The position numbers and the translations under genes were made by a program. From contig CANMND010000005.1 of the NCBI GenBank assembly GCA_947499155.1, positions 186,001 through 250,000 on the forward strand: DNA of 64,000 bases, written 5' to 3'. The notes under the pieces are model-generated. The model was not told the DNA's origin, did no database searches, and was given only the letters and a program-made list of their open reading frames with translations. Below, piece after piece: positions 1 through 10,132 of this stretch (position 1 is the first letter of the stretch; every line of letters starts with the position of its first letter). Origin of the DNA: an uncultured Sphingomonadales bacterium. GTDB taxonomy: Bacteria; Pseudomonadota; Alphaproteobacteria; Sphingomonadales; Rhodothalassiaceae.

Positions 1-1265
1 ATTGTATCTTCCCGCTCAGGACTTGTGGACAGCATGGCAACAGGGGCTCCAATCAGTTCCTCGATCCGGCGCACATATTTGACGGCGGTGGCAGGCAAAT
101 CGGCCCAGCTTCGCGCTCCTTCCGTGCTTTCTGACCAGCCTTCCAGCGACTCATAAATCGGCTCAACCGCCGCCTGGCCTTCCATATCGGGTGGGAATAC
201 GTCAATGACTTCGCCATTCAGTCGATAGCCCGTACAGACTTTTACTTCCGACAATCCGTCCAAAACATCAAGCTTGGTGAGGGCAATACCATCGATCCCG
301 CCAAGTTGAACGGCCTGACGGACCATCACTGCATCAAACCAGCCACAACGGCGCGAACGTCCGGTGACGGTGCCAAATTCCCGGCCCCGCTCTCCCAAAC
401 GCTGACCAATGGCATCGGATAATTCCGTCGGAAATGGTCCAGACCCCACACGGGTTGTATAGGCCTTGGTGATTCCCAGGACATAGTTCAATGATCCCGG
501 CCCTACCCCGGCGCCGCCTGCGGCCTGGCCAGCAAGTGTGTTGGATGATGTCACATAAGGATAGGTGCCATGATCCACATCCAGCATCATGCCTTGCGCA
601 CCCTCGAATAAAATGCGCTTGCCGTCAGCTTTGGCCTGGGCCAGCGTGCGCCATGTGTTGGTGGCATAGGGTGCTATGACGCTTGCGATGTCCATCAGGG
701 CCGAGGCCACCTCGTCCTTGTCTATCACATCTGCGCCCAATCCGGCCCGCAGTGCATTATGATGGGTAAGAAGTCCGTCCAGACGCGATTCCACAGCCTT
801 GCGGTCCGCCAGATCACAGACACGGATGGCCCGCCTGCCCACCTTGTCTTCATAGGCAGGGCCGATCCCCCGTCTGGTGGTGCCGATCTTGACGCCGGAC
901 GTGGCGTCTTCGCGCAAGGCATCCAACTCACGGTGAAACGGCAGGATCAGTGTGGCATTGGCGGCAATCTGAAGATTGTCAGGGGTAATGGACAGCCCCT
1001 GTTTAGTCAGGCGGGCGATTTCATCACGAAGCGCCCAAGGGTCAATGACCACGCCATTGCCAATAATTGACATTTTGCCACCACGGACAATGCCACTGGG
1101 CAAAAGCGAAAGTTTGTAGACCGTGCCATCAACCACAAGCGTATGGCCTGCATTATGGCCGCCCTGAAACCGCACCACTACATCTGCACGTTCGGACAAC
1201 CAGTCAACGATCTTGCCCTTGCCCTCATCGCCCCACTGGGAGCCTATCACGACAACATTGGCCAT
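1..1265 (-). CDS. purA: Adenylosuccinate synthetase (C-terminus cut by window edge)
   Basis: PurA joins IMP and aspartate using GTP, the first committed step from IMP to AMP, in the cytoplasm. The reading frame starts at an ATG on the minus strand (1263-1265) and is still open at base 1. About 421 residues are visible against roughly 430 for the family, so only the last few are missing. The N-terminus has the P-loop GDEGKGK with catalytic Asp13, and His41 sits in GGHNAGHT. Further in are the IMP-binding and switch segments, for example [14 protein letters not shown] and [10 protein letters not shown]. The start lies 7 nt behind the hisZ stop, so it is the last visible gene of the serC-serA-hisZ-purA run. 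Confidence 0.96.
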   Translation of the reverse strand, partial: MANVVVIGSQWGDEGKGKIVDWLSERADVVVRFQGGHNAGHTLVVDGTVYKLSLLPSGIVRGGKMSIIGNGVVIDPWALRDEIARLTKQGLSITPDNLQIAANATLILPFHRELDALREDATSGVKIGTTRRGIGPAYEDKVGRRAIRVCDLADRKAVESRLDGLLTHHNALRAGLGADVIDKDEVASALMDIASVIAPYATNTWRTLAQAKADGKRILFEGAQGMMLDVDHGTYPYVTSSNTLAGQAAGGAGVGPGSLNYVLGITKAYTTRVGSGPFPTELSDAIGQRLGERGREFGTVTGRSRRCGWFDAVMVRQAVQLGGIDGIALTKLDVLDGLSEVKVCTGYRLNGEVIDVFPPDMEGQAAVEPIYESLEGWSESTEGARSWADLPATAVKYVRRIEELIGAPVAMLSTSPEREDT

Positions 1266-1272
1266 CGGGCCT

Positions 1273-2454
1273 TCACTCCTGCTCTATGGGTTCGTCATCC
1301 GTCAGGGACGTGGCGACACCCTTGTCATAGACATGGCTGCACCCTTGGGTGCGCGCACTTTCAAAATTATCATCAGTCGGGCAAAGCCCCTGAACCGTTC
1401 GCCAGCCGATATCACGCAAACGCCGACATTCAGATGGTTCGGTTCCAAATGGAAGATACAGCCGTGGAATTGGCTGCGGTTTTGGTGCAGCCCGCAACAG
1501 ACTATCGAGATACATGGAAAACCCGACAGCACTTTCCTTCGTACCATCGGAGCGCTCAACAAGATAGCGTCCGCCGCGGCCCAGTTCACCATGGCCACTT
1601 TGGGCAAAAAAAGCAAAGCCGATGCCGGTCTGATATTCAAACCCGCGCATCTCGCCTGCGTCGATTGTGACTACCAGATCACCACCTTGAGATAGCAAGG
1701 AACGGGCAAGGCTCACAAGCCGGTCTCTTTTTTCCGCAGCGTTTCCCTTCAGATCCAGTGATTCCAGCCGGGGGAGTACCTGATGGGCAGAGCCTGCTGC
1801 GTTCATGACCTCACCCAGAAGGGCGCGAGCTTCCGGCGGGAACTCCAGCAAGGCTGCAGCGTCTTTTGCATCAAGGGCATGCTGCGCGTTTTTTGCTTCT
1901 TCATCAGTCAGTTCAAGCTGCTCAGCCAAAGCCATCACCAGAGTGGGCGAGACCAGATCAACTGACAATCCCTCAATCCCCAGACCTTTGAGCGATTCTG
2001 CCGCCAGCAAAATCACTTCGATATCCCCTGCCAGTTCGTCAGAACCAATCAACTCCACACCTGCCTGGCGGAATTGTCTGGATGGTCGAAGCTGTGTTCC
2101 CTTTACCCGCAGCACATGCCCTGCATAAGACAGCCTCAGTGGCCGTACCTGCCCGCCAAGACGGTCTGTGGCGATGCGTGCCACCTGCAAAGTCATGTCG
2201 GAACGCACGGCCATCATCTTCTGGCTGGCGGGATCAAGAACGCGGAACATGGCGTCCGCCTGACTTTTTCCCGATGCGGCCAGAAGACTTTCCTCGAACT
2301 CCACAAGCGGAGGCGCCACCCGCTCATACCCATATTGCGAGACCGCCTTCATCAGACGGTCAGTCATCTGTGCTTCGTGCTCTGCCCATGGGGGCAGATC
2401 ATCCCGAAGACCTTCGGGCAACAAGGCCCTTGGAACATGGTTTTGCGCCGTCAT
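1273..2454 (-). CDS. hisZ: ATP phosphoribosyltransferase regulatory subunit HisZ
   Basis: HisZ is a histidyl-tRNA synthetase paralogue that lacks aminoacylation activity. It is the regulatory subunit for the short form of HisG at the first step of histidine synthesis. The protein (393 aa) has a class II synthetase-like fold: an early motif-2-like stretch ([24 protein letters not shown]), then [12 protein letters not shown], and a degenerate late GRGGRYL motif. The anticodon-binding domain of true HisRS is absent. A TTG two codons upstream is possible, but the ATG at 2454 has GGGGAGA 8 nt ahead and is preferred. hisG is not in the window; hisZ sits between serA and purA, apart from other his genes. 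Confidence 0.9.
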   Translation of the reverse strand: MTAQNHVPRALLPEGLRDDLPPWAEHEAQMTDRLMKAVSQYGYERVAPPLVEFEESLLAASGKSQADAMFRVLDPASQKMMAVRSDMTLQVARIATDRLGGQVRPLRLSYAGHVLRVKGTQLRPSRQFRQAGVELIGSDELAGDIEVILLAAESLKGLGIEGLSVDLVSPTLVMALAEQLELTDEEAKNAQHALDAKDAAALLEFPPEARALLGEVMNAAGSAHQVLPRLESLDLKGNAAEKRDRLVSLARSLLSQGGDLVVTIDAGEMRGFEYQTGIGFAFFAQSGHGELGRGGRYLVERSDGTKESAVGFSMYLDSLLRAAPKPQPIPRLYLPFGTEPSECRRLRDIGWRTVQGLCPTDDNFESARTQGCSHVYDKGVATSLTDDEPIEQE

Positions 2455-2469
2455 CGCCAACTTCTCCCC

Positions 2470-4047
2470 TCAAAATGCAAGGCGCGTTACCTGCTGCACA
2501 TGGGTCAGTGCATTGACGGCATCGAGCACCTCCTGATCGATGGGCTGGTCCACAGCGATCAGAGCCACTGCATACCCTCCCTTTGTCGATCGGCCAAGAT
2601 TGAAGGTGGCGATATTGATATCAAATTTCCCCAATTCACTACCAAGCGCACCGACAAAGCCCGGCTTGTCATCATTGATGATGTAAAGCATGTGCTCAGA
2701 CAATTCCGCCTCAAGCGGTACACCATGCACTTCGACGATTCGGGGAGCGCGATTGGCAAACAGTGTTCCCGCCACCGTCCGCGTCTGGTTTTCAGTGGTG
2801 ACTGTCAGGCGGATCAATGTGTGATAAGCACCCTCACGTTTATGTACAACTTCGGACGTCTCAATATCACGCTGACGGGCGATCACCGGCGCATTGACCA
2901 TGTTTACCGAATCCATGGCCGGCTTTAAAAGTCCTTCCAAAACCACAGCGGTCAGGGGTCGGATATTGAGTCCTGCCACATGGCCTTCATATTCCACCAC
3001 AACCTTGCGGATGCCGGTGCGTGTGAGTTGCCCCGCAAAGCCGCCAATCTGTTTTGCCAGCGCCATATAAGGCTTCAGGCGCGGCGCTTCTTCTGCCGTC
3101 ATTGAAGGCATGTTAAGCGCGTTGGTCACGCCACCCGTTAACAGATAATCCGCCATCTGTTCAGCCACCTGGATGGCTACATTCACCTGCGCTTCTGTGG
3201 TGGATGCTCCAAGATGGGGTGTAGCGACCAGCCCTTCAGCGCCAAACAACGGACTGGACGTTGCAGGCTCTTCCGCAAACACATCCAGGGCAGCGCCCAC
3301 GACATGGCCCGAGTCGAGAGCCTCTTTCAGGGCCACTTCATCAATCAGGCCACCACGGGCACAATTGACGATCCGCACGCCCTTCTTCATCAGACCAAAG
3401 GCACGGCCATCAATGATATGGCGGGTCTTGTCCGTCAGAGGGGTGTGAAGCGAGATAAAGTCGGACCGGGCAAACAGCTCGTCCAGCTCCACCTTTGTCA
3501 CACCGATTTCAGCCGCCCGCTCCACCGTCAAAAACGGGTCAAAGGCAATCACCCGCATTTTAAGCCCTTGCGCCCTGTCCGCCACGATTGAACCAATATT
3601 GCCGCAGCCAATGATACCAAGGGTCTTGCCCGACAACTCCACGCCCATGAACCGCGACTTTTCCCATTTTCCCGCCTGCGTAGATGCATTGGCGGACGGA
3701 ATCTGACGGGCAAGCGCAAACAGCATGGCAATGGCGTGTTCGGCTGTGGTTATGGAATTTCCAAATGGCGTGTTCATAACCACAACGCCATGGCTGGTTG
3801 CAGCGGTGAGGTCAATGTTGTCAATGCCAATGCCAGCGCGTCCTATCACTTTCAGATTATGCGCTGCTTCAAGCAGCTTTGCGGTCACTTTTGTGGACGA
3901 CCGGACAGCAAGGCCATCATAATCGCCTATAATGGCGACTAAATCTTCTTTGGAAAGGCCGGGCTTTTCATCGACTTCAATTCCGCGCTCGCGGAAAATC
4001 TCAGCGGCACGAGGGCTCATTTTATCGGCGATCAGAACTTTAGGCAT
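2470..4047 (-). CDS. serA: D-3-phosphoglycerate dehydrogenase
   Basis: SerA oxidises 3-phosphoglycerate with NAD+ to 3-phosphohydroxypyruvate, the entry to serine synthesis. The 525-residue protein is the long form. An N-terminal D-2-hydroxyacid dehydrogenase core contains the Rossmann motif GIIGCGNIGS. Catalytic Arg, Glu and His lie in NCARGGLIDE, VFAEEPA and ATPHLGAST. An intervening allosteric substrate-binding domain follows, then a C-terminal ACT domain (from about residue 450, MLYIINDDKPGFVGALG) that in this family senses serine. It lies 84 nt behind serC and 15 nt ahead of hisZ on the same strand, so it is probably co-transcribed from the serC promoter. Confidence 0.96.
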   Translation of the reverse strand: MPKVLIADKMSPRAAEIFRERGIEVDEKPGLSKEDLVAIIGDYDGLAVRSSTKVTAKLLEAAHNLKVIGRAGIGIDNIDLTAATSHGVVVMNTPFGNSITTAEHAIAMLFALARQIPSANASTQAGKWEKSRFMGVELSGKTLGIIGCGNIGSIVADRAQGLKMRVIAFDPFLTVERAAEIGVTKVELDELFARSDFISLHTPLTDKTRHIIDGRAFGLMKKGVRIVNCARGGLIDEVALKEALDSGHVVGAALDVFAEEPATSSPLFGAEGLVATPHLGASTTEAQVNVAIQVAEQMADYLLTGGVTNALNMPSMTAEEAPRLKPYMALAKQIGGFAGQLTRTGIRKVVVEYEGHVAGLNIRPLTAVVLEGLLKPAMDSVNMVNAPVIARQRDIETSEVVHKREGAYHTLIRLTVTTENQTRTVAGTLFANRAPRIVEVHGVPLEAELSEHMLYIINDDKPGFVGALGSELGKFDINIATFNLGRSTKGGYAVALIAVDQPIDQEVLDAVNALTHVQQVTRLAF

Positions 4048-4131
4048 GGACTAGGGTCCTTCATCCGCCCGGCAGTGCCTGGGCGGGACTTGATACAGCA
4101 AGAAACGGGATGAAATTCTGGCGTCAACAGA

Positions 4132-5289
4132 TCACGCACGTGCCTGCGCCTTGACGGTCGCATAAGCCCAATCAAGCCATGGCAGCAGCGCTTTTATGTC
4201 TGAAGATTCAACAGTTGCACCACACCAGATTCTGAGGCCAGGCGGCGCATCCCGGTACCCCTCAATATCATAGGCAGCGCCTTCCTTATCCAGAAGGGCG
4301 GCTATCTGTTTGGGGATGGATGCGCGTGCGTCATCGGGCAGCGCCAGAAACCACGGGTCCACGATCTTCAGGCAAATTGATGTGTTCGAACGGGTAGCAG
4401 GGTCAACAGCCAGAAAATCCACCCAATCGGTGCGGGCCACCCACTCTTCCATCAAGGCAAGATTACCGTCCGCTCGCCTGATAAGCGCATCAAGTCCGCC
4501 TACCCCTTCCGCCCATTGAAGGGCATCGAGATAATCTTCAACGCAAAGCATGGACGGGGTGTTGATGGTCGCGCCTTCAAAGATGGCCTTGTCCAGTGTT
4601 CCTTGCTTTTTTATGCGGAAGATCTTGGGAAGGGGCCATGGCGGGCTGTAGCTTTCAAGGCGTTCAACTGCACGAGGCGACAGAATCAGGACACCATGGG
4701 CCGCTTCACCGCCCAGCACTTTCTGCCAGGAAAATGTGGTGACATCCAGCTTGTCCCAAGGCAGATATTGCGCAAAAGCTGCTGACGTTGCATCGCATAT
4801 CGTCAAACCTTTGCGATCAGCCTTGATCCAGTCACCATCAGGCACACGAACACCTGACGTCGTGCCATTCCACGTAAAAACCACATCATGGTCCGTGTCC
4901 ACTGCCGACAGATCAACAATGTGGCCATAGTCGGCTGTCATGGTCCGGACATCTTGCAGGCGAAGCTGCTTTACAACATCAGTGATCCAGCCAGCACCAA
5001 AGCTCTCCCAAGCCAGCATATCCACAGGCCGTGGTCCCAAAAGATTCCACAAAGCCAGTTCCACAGCGCCCGTATCAGACGCTGGAACGATACCGATATG
5101 ATAATCGTCGGGAATGCCAAGAATGCTGCGGGTACGCGATAATGCGGACGCAAGCTTTGCCTTGCCAGGTTTTGAACGATGCGAGCGGCCGATCAGGGCA
5201 TCGCTTAGTACTTCCGGGGCCCATCCGGGACGCTTGGCGCAAGGCCCTGACGAAAACAGGGGCCGCGCGGGGCGGGTCGTTGGTTTCAT
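4132..5289 (-). CDS. serC: Phosphoserine aminotransferase (alphaproteobacterial type)
   Basis: SerC transaminates 3-phosphohydroxypyruvate with glutamate to phosphoserine; it also acts in the B6 pathway. The PLP-binding lysine is about K190, in [15 protein letters not shown], and the N-terminal segment [12 protein letters not shown] is typical of the alphaproteobacterial/archaeal branch. The frame is open for 45 codons upstream. However, the ATG at 5289 has a GGAGAGAGGA ribosome site just ahead, and the family begins there (385 aa). That ribosome site lies in a hairpin of the leader, which suggests translational control. First gene of serC-serA-hisZ-purA. Confidence 0.95.
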   Translation of the reverse strand: MKPTTRPARPLFSSGPCAKRPGWAPEVLSDALIGRSHRSKPGKAKLASALSRTRSILGIPDDYHIGIVPASDTGAVELALWNLLGPRPVDMLAWESFGAGWITDVVKQLRLQDVRTMTADYGHIVDLSAVDTDHDVVFTWNGTTSGVRVPDGDWIKADRKGLTICDATSAAFAQYLPWDKLDVTTFSWQKVLGGEAAHGVLILSPRAVERLESYSPPWPLPKIFRIKKQGTLDKAIFEGATINTPSMLCVEDYLDALQWAEGVGGLDALIRRADGNLALMEEWVARTDWVDFLAVDPATRSNTSICLKIVDPWFLALPDDARASIPKQIAALLDKEGAAYDIEGYRDAPPGLRIWCGATVESSDIKALLPWLDWAYATVKAQARA

Positions 5290-5290
5290 A

Positions 5291-5344
5291 TGTCCTCTCT
5301 CCTCACAGAGAGCGCGCGCCTCGTTGGGGAGGCGTGGCCCGCCA
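5291..5344 (-). ncRNA. serC-type structured leader RNA (5' UTR element)
   Basis: Read on the minus strand, the short serC leader folds into two clear hairpins. The first is CGCCTC/GAGGCG (5317-5334) with a six-base loop. The second, CTCTCT/AGAGAG (5295-5312), has its 3' arm inside the serC ribosome-binding site. A further possible pairing, GGCG with CGCC around a GGCCA loop at the 5' end, would compete with the first hairpin. Position and layout agree with the serC RNA motif known upstream of serC in Alphaproteobacteria. I identify it from synteny and pairing, not from a covariance-model hit. No ligand is suggested by the sequence. Confidence 0.6.
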
Positions 5345-5347
5345 CAG

Positions 5348-5375
5348 ACATTAGTGCCCCAACTTTTCCTGTCAA
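5348..5375 (-). promoter_or_regulatory. Putative promoter of serC-serA-hisZ-purA
   Basis: On the minus strand a perfect -35 TTGACA (5370-5375) is followed after 16 nt by TAATGT (5348-5353), a poor -10. Transcription would start near 5341, exactly at the base of the leader hairpins. The -10 is the weak part of the call. Confidence 0.45.
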
Positions 5376-5430
5376 TCTGTTTTTGTGCAGGTGCGAAGAA
5401 AGCACTCAACCCACACGAGGCCACTTGTAT

Positions 5431-6837
5431 TTATGCAGCTTTCCTGCGTCCTGTCAGCCAGTAAAACCTCAAGGATTGAGCAGTTATGGAGAATATGCTG
5501 GCAATCAATGTCGCTTCCAGCAAACCGATCAGTCCGCGCCCTTCTACCAGCGCCAAATACCATGACAAGGGCAACATGAGTATGAGATAGGCCACACCCT
5601 GGATCGCAGTTGGCCACCAGGTTTCACTTAAGCCCCGAAGACCCATGCTCATGGCCGCCTGTCCGCCATCAAACACGGTGACAAAAGCGATAAAAGAAAT
5701 AGCCGGGATCGCAATAGCAGCAAGGCGTGGATCGTCAGAATGGATCGAAAACAGCCATTCAGGTACATTGTATATGACGACGGCGCCAATCCCCAGAAAC
5801 AGCATGGCAAGTATCAGGCCCGTCCATCCAGCAAGCGCCGTATCCGCCATATCCCCGCGTCCGTGACTGATCCCGACCCGCACCGCAGTGGCAGATCCGA
5901 TACCAACGGACAGCATGAAGGGCACGGTCATGATATTAAACACGACCTCCTGACCCGCCAGAACAAGGGCACCCAACTTTTCTGCGATAATCACAAGACC
6001 TGCGAACGCGGCGATCTCGGCCCCGATGCTAACGGACGATGCATAGCCGATTGTGCGCTGATGCGCCCAATCCCGCCAACGCTGGCCATGGGGCTGCCTG
6101 AGGCCATATCGCCGCATCGAAGGTGCATACCAAAGATAGATCAAAATCAGCACAAGCAGGGTCCAGCGCACAATGGTGCTGGCAATAGCCGAGCCGCCGG
6201 CGCCAAGTTCAGGCAAGCCATAATGGCCATAAATCAGGACATAGTTCATGAGCACATTAACGCCGTTGGCGAGAAACAATGCGACCATCGGAACATAGGG
6301 TCTGCTGATGCCCTCCAGGAACCCGGTACAGCAAAAAAACAGGACATGTGCGGGTATGCCAAGGGCCAACAGCACAACGATCTTCGCAGATTCGCGGGCA
6401 ATGACCGGATCTTGTGCCAAAACACCCATCCACAAGGGCGCCGTCACCGCCAATAGCAGCATGATGATACCGACCCCGAAGGCGTATGGCATAGAACGCC
6501 GCCACACCCGACCGCATTCCCGCTCATCCCCCTGACCAAATGCGGTGGCGGTACTGACAATTACCCCCATCAAAAGTCCTATGGCCACAACCAGCAAGAA
6601 CATGATGACGGAACGATTGGCAAGAGATAGCCAGGCCAGTTCTTTTGTGGCGTAGTGCCCGACCATTATCGTATCGACAAAACCCAATGACAGCATGCCA
6701 AGTCGCGACATCATCGCAGGCCCCGAAAGGCGCAATAATTCAGGAAGATGACGCTTCAACCGCAATAGCAGCCAATCGATTTTGGCTTCGGGATTCGTGT
6801 GATCTTGACTGTTCACATGCTTGTCTTTGCTTGCCAT
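5431..6837 (-). CDS. MATE family multidrug/toxin efflux protein
   Basis: This 468-residue inner-membrane protein has about 12 hydrophobic segments arranged as two related halves, as in MATE (NorM/DinF) cation-coupled exporters of drugs and metabolites. Family-like segments include LRLSGPAMMSRLGMLSLGFVDTIMVG near the N-terminus and the matching start of the second half, IAAFAGLVIIAEKLG. The substrate cannot be read from sequence. It is the same strand as serC but has its own 130-bp upstream gap, and the serC promoter lies just past its stop, so it is probably a separate unit. Confidence 0.85.
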   Translation of the reverse strand: MASKDKHVNSQDHTNPEAKIDWLLLRLKRHLPELLRLSGPAMMSRLGMLSLGFVDTIMVGHYATKELAWLSLANRSVIMFLLVVAIGLLMGVIVSTATAFGQGDERECGRVWRRSMPYAFGVGIIMLLLAVTAPLWMGVLAQDPVIARESAKIVVLLALGIPAHVLFFCCTGFLEGISRPYVPMVALFLANGVNVLMNYVLIYGHYGLPELGAGGSAIASTIVRWTLLVLILIYLWYAPSMRRYGLRQPHGQRWRDWAHQRTIGYASSVSIGAEIAAFAGLVIIAEKLGALVLAGQEVVFNIMTVPFMLSVGIGSATAVRVGISHGRGDMADTALAGWTGLILAMLFLGIGAVVIYNVPEWLFSIHSDDPRLAAIAIPAISFIAFVTVFDGGQAAMSMGLRGLSETWWPTAIQGVAYLILMLPLSWYLALVEGRGLIGLLEATLIASIFSITAQSLRFYWLTGRRKAA

Positions 6838-6871
6838 GGCTCAGATGGAGCTCGTCATAAAATTCTGATTA

Positions 6872-6886
6872 GCCTCTGGTAGAGGC
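6872..6886 (-). repeat. Small hairpin upstream of the MATE gene
   Basis: GCCTCT and AGAGGC flank a 3-base loop 35 nt ahead of the MATE start codon. On the minus strand it lies in the expected leader. No U-tract follows directly, so it is not a clear terminator for dapE or an attenuator. Confidence 0.3.
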
Positions 6887-6970
6887 GGCACACTGCCATC
6901 AGTCAGACCGGCGCGCAATCCTGATCAGAACCAACATTCGGTCAGGAAGAAAAATCTCAAAAGCATGCCT

Positions 6971-8164
6971 CTATGAGGACATGGCGAACAATTTTTCCAG
7001 AATATCGTGATAGATATCGGCCAAAGCTGCCAGATCCTGCAGTGCCACATGCTCATTTGACTTGTGCATACTGGCCCCCACCAGACCGAATTCTGCTACC
7101 GTGCAATAAGACTTGATAAACCGCGCATCAGATGTGCCACCTGTAGTCGAAAGACTGGGTGACCTGCCAAGCCGGTCTTTAATCGCGCTGGTGATCGCCT
7201 CTGAAAACGGACCGGGCGGACTGAGAAACGCCTCCCCCGACACATGGATATCAAGCTCATAGGGAACGCCTGCCGTGTCCAGTGTCGCCCTCACCAGTTT
7301 TTCAAGGTCCTGACCTGTAAAAAGGTCATTAAAGCGGATGTTAAACGCGGCCTCAGCCCGTCCAGGAATAACATTGCTCGCGCCGTTGCCCACCTCGATA
7401 TTTGTGATTTCCAAATTGGATGGCTGGAAATGGGCAGTTCCATCATCAAGCTCCAGACGGCCAAGGCAGTCCAGAAGGCGTACCAGACCCGGTATGGGGT
7501 TATCTGCCAAATGCGGATAGGCGACGTGGCCCTGATGACCGTGCACGATCAGATGAGCGTTAAAACTGCCCCGACGACCGATTTTAATCATCTCACCCAG
7601 CTGCGACGGATTTGTTGGCTCTCCCACCAGACACATATCAGGGATATGGCCGTGCTCTTTCATCCACTCCAGCACCTTGACTGTACCGTTGATGGCCGGG
7701 CCTTCCTCGTCACCGGTAATGAGAAAGCTTAATGAGCCTTTAAAGCTTTGGCTCCCTGACGCCAGAAAGCGGCTGGTGGCCCCTGCGAAAGCCGCAATCG
7801 CGCCCTTCATATCGGCCGCACCCCGCCCGAACAAAACGCCGTCCTCAATCACAGCGCCAAAGGGGTCCACATGCCAGTTTTCCGGGTGACCGACAGGCAC
7901 CACATCCGTGTGCCCGGCAAAGCAGACATGAGGTGAGCCGGTTCCAAGCCTTGCAAAAAGATTGTCAACGGTCGCGGTACCTGGCGCTGAGAACGGCAGG
8001 CGGTGGCAGGTGAAACCAAGCCTCTCCAGAACCGACTGCAACAGGTCAAGTGCACCTTCATCGCGCGGCGTGACAGATGGGCAACGCACCAGCCCTTGCG
8101 CCAGAGCCACCACATCCACAAGACCATCCGGCAAAAGAGTAGCGCTATGCAAGGACGGCTCCAT
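6971..8164 (-). CDS. dapE: Succinyl-diaminopimelate desuccinylase
   Basis: DapE is a two-zinc M20 hydrolase that removes succinate from N-succinyl-LL-diaminopimelate, giving the precursor of lysine and meso-DAP for peptidoglycan. The 397-residue length fits the family. Metal-site motifs are CFAGHTDVVPVG, GRGAADMKG, LITGDEEGPA and a C-terminal MHKSNEHV, and STTGGTSDARF matches the family. The ATG overlaps the dapD stop by one base (TGATG), so the two genes are translationally coupled. dapF lies far away in this window, at 51458-52306. Confidence 0.96.
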   Translation of the reverse strand: MEPSLHSATLLPDGLVDVVALAQGLVRCPSVTPRDEGALDLLQSVLERLGFTCHRLPFSAPGTATVDNLFARLGTGSPHVCFAGHTDVVPVGHPENWHVDPFGAVIEDGVLFGRGAADMKGAIAAFAGATSRFLASGSQSFKGSLSFLITGDEEGPAINGTVKVLEWMKEHGHIPDMCLVGEPTNPSQLGEMIKIGRRGSFNAHLIVHGHQGHVAYPHLADNPIPGLVRLLDCLGRLELDDGTAHFQPSNLEITNIEVGNGASNVIPGRAEAAFNIRFNDLFTGQDLEKLVRATLDTAGVPYELDIHVSGEAFLSPPGPFSEAITSAIKDRLGRSPSLSTTGGTSDARFIKSYCTVAEFGLVGASMHKSNEHVALQDLAALADIYHDILEKLFAMSS

Positions 8165-9009
8165 CAGGTGCGCAGCAACGCATTGATCGACGTTTTTGCG
8201 CGCGTCCTTGCATCCACCCTTTTAACGATTACAGCGCAATAAAGTCCCGGTCCTGTCGAGCCATCAGGCAGGGCCCTCCCTGGAAGCGTTCCCGGTACGA
8301 CAACCGAATATGCAGGAACACGACCCTGGAAAACCTCGCCGGTCTCACGATCAACGATCTTGGTCGATGCGCCAAGGTAAACGCCCATGGACAAAACGGC
8401 TCCTTCTTCGACAATCACGCCTTCCGCCACTTCAGACCGAGCTCCGATAAAGCAGTTGTCTTCGATGATAACCGGCGCTGCCTGCAAAGGCTCCAGAACA
8501 CCGCCAATGCCGACACCGCCGGAAATATGCACATGGTCCCCGATCTGGGCGCAAGATCCAACGGTTGCCCAGCTGTCTACCATCGTCCCCACACCAATAT
8601 GGGCGCCAAGATTGACAAAGGACGGCATCAAGACTGCATCTTTTCCGATAAAGGCCGAGTGCCGCACGATGGAACCCGGAACCGCCCTGAAGCCTGCACG
8701 CTTGAAATCATCAACGTTCCAGCCCTGAAATTTAGACGGCACCTTGTCATACCAGACGGTATCCATACCTGGCCCGCCTTCGATCACCTGCATATCATTA
8801 AGCCTGAAGGACAAAAGGACCGCTTTTTTCAACCACTCATGCACAGTCCAGTCCGAGCCGGTCTTTTCTGCCACCCGCAGCACGCCCTGGTCAAGAAGGG
8901 ACAGTGCCTGTGTCACTGCATCGCGGGCAGGCCCTACAGTGTCGAAGCCAAGCTCTTCACGAGCATCCCACGCAGTATCAATGGCCTGTCGCAATTCCTG
9001 ATGTGACAT
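8164..9009 (-). CDS. dapD: 2,3,4,5-tetrahydropyridine-2,6-dicarboxylate N-succinyltransferase
   Basis: DapD transfers succinyl from succinyl-CoA to tetrahydrodipicolinate in the succinylase branch of lysine/DAP synthesis. The protein (281 aa) has an N-terminal helical domain and, from about residue 105, a left-handed beta-helix of hexapeptide repeats (for example [37 protein letters not shown]). These form the trimer interface and CoA site. It is coupled to dapE by a TGATG overlap, which places two sequential steps in one transcript. Confidence 0.96.
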   Translation of the reverse strand: MSHQELRQAIDTAWDAREELGFDTVGPARDAVTQALSLLDQGVLRVAEKTGSDWTVHEWLKKAVLLSFRLNDMQVIEGGPGMDTVWYDKVPSKFQGWNVDDFKRAGFRAVPGSIVRHSAFIGKDAVLMPSFVNLGAHIGVGTMVDSWATVGSCAQIGDHVHISGGVGIGGVLEPLQAAPVIIEDNCFIGARSEVAEGVIVEEGAVLSMGVYLGASTKIVDRETGEVFQGRVPAYSVVVPGTLPGRALPDGSTGPGLYCAVIVKRVDARTRAKTSINALLRT

Positions 9010-9092
9010 GCTGATAAATTCCCGTTGTAAAAGTGGTAAACCGGCGGCGAGAATAGCTGTACCTTAAGGGAAGTCAACACTATGAGACACGA

Positions 9093-9827
9093 TCAGCCAC
9101 CATGTTGCGCCTTCAAGAAGGACACCAGATCGTCAATTTCATAATGAACACTTTCCGCCCGATGATCGAGCGCCCCATAGCTGTAGCAAGAGCGCAGCCA
9201 GACAGTGGTCATGCCAAGCTCAGCCGCCGGGGTAAGATTACGGACCATATCTTCAAACATGGCCGACGACTTTGGGTTAATACCATAATGGGATACAAAC
9301 CGTTCATACGTCTGAAGCCGGGGTTTTGGGTGGTAGTCGGCAGCCGCAATATCAAAAACATCTTCAATCACATGAGAGATACCAAGCCGGTCCATAACCC
9401 GTTGGGCATGGGGCACAGAGCCATTGGTAAAGACCAGCCGTCGTCCGGGAAGATCCGCGAGCGCGCTTGCCAGATCCGGATTTGGGTCAACGGCTGTTAC
9501 ATCAATGTCATGAACATAGGACAGAAAATCTTCAGGGATGATGCCATGATTGTCCATGAGGCCGCGCAAAGTGGTGCCATGTTCTTTGAAATAGCGTTTT
9601 TGAACGACAAAGGCTTTTTCTTTGTCCACGCCTAACAAATTCGCAATAAAGCCGGTCATTCTGACATCAATCTGGGCAAACAAGTTGCATTCAGAGGGAT
9701 AAAGCGTGTTGTCCAGATCGAACACCCAGGTATCAATCCCGGAAAGCCTTGGTGCAACGCCCGGCGTGACAGACCCGGCTGAGTTTTCTGGACGCACTGA
9801 GTTGCTATGAGCAGACTTGGCTGACAC
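9093..9827 (-). CDS. HAD-superfamily pyrimidine 5'-nucleotidase
   Basis: A 244-residue haloacid-dehalogenase-type phosphatase. Motif I is FDLDNTLYPSE with the nucleophile Asp; motif II is VFTNGS; a lysine near KPRLQTYE and the acidic motif FEDMVRNL complete the active site. The DNTLYP form is typical of pyrimidine 5'-nucleotidases of the SDT1/YjjG-like group, but the substrate is not proven. The start is a GTG; the first 30 residues are low-complexity, have no strong ribosome site, and may be partly untranslated. It lies upstream of dapD-dapE on the same strand, a common alphaproteobacterial arrangement. Confidence 0.82.
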   Translation of the reverse strand: MSAKSAHSNSVRPENSAGSVTPGVAPRLSGIDTWVFDLDNTLYPSECNLFAQIDVRMTGFIANLLGVDKEKAFVVQKRYFKEHGTTLRGLMDNHGIIPEDFLSYVHDIDVTAVDPNPDLASALADLPGRRLVFTNGSVPHAQRVMDRLGISHVIEDVFDIAAADYHPKPRLQTYERFVSHYGINPKSSAMFEDMVRNLTPAAELGMTTVWLRSCYSYGALDHRAESVHYEIDDLVSFLKAQHGG

Positions 9828-10132
9828 TATTCTGATTACCTTTTTTCAGGATGAGCAGATCTGCATTACCCGGGCGGGGCCAATCGTCCCCACGAGAATA
9901 TGCCTAACGCCAAGATGGATGATACGATCAACATTCGCAAGCTACAGCGCACACTTGTGCCCAGAAGAGTGACAGGCATCAACTTTAAAGTGCAAGGGAT
10001 CATGATACGTCTCTTCTGGATAGTGAGCATTCCTTCCGGGAAGTTTTAACTCTCAACGGGACTGTGGACCCACAATCGCCATTGTAACCAACAAGGAGGC
10101 ACGGCACACTGAGAACAACGGAAAGGCGAAAT
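9828..10132. other. Intergenic region between divergent genes
   Basis: This 305-bp gap separates the HAD gene (minus) from the DUF2336 gene (plus), so promoters for both should lie here. I see short dyads (GGGG/CCCC around 9877-9891 and CTTCCGGGAAG around 10032) but no convincing -35/-10 pair, no RNA gene and no ORF of note. Confidence 0.5.

Noticed and set aside
2074-2928. 284-codon open frame on the plus strand
   Set aside because: It lies wholly opposite hisZ and serA, has no domain or ribosome site, and its composition is that of a frame shadow.
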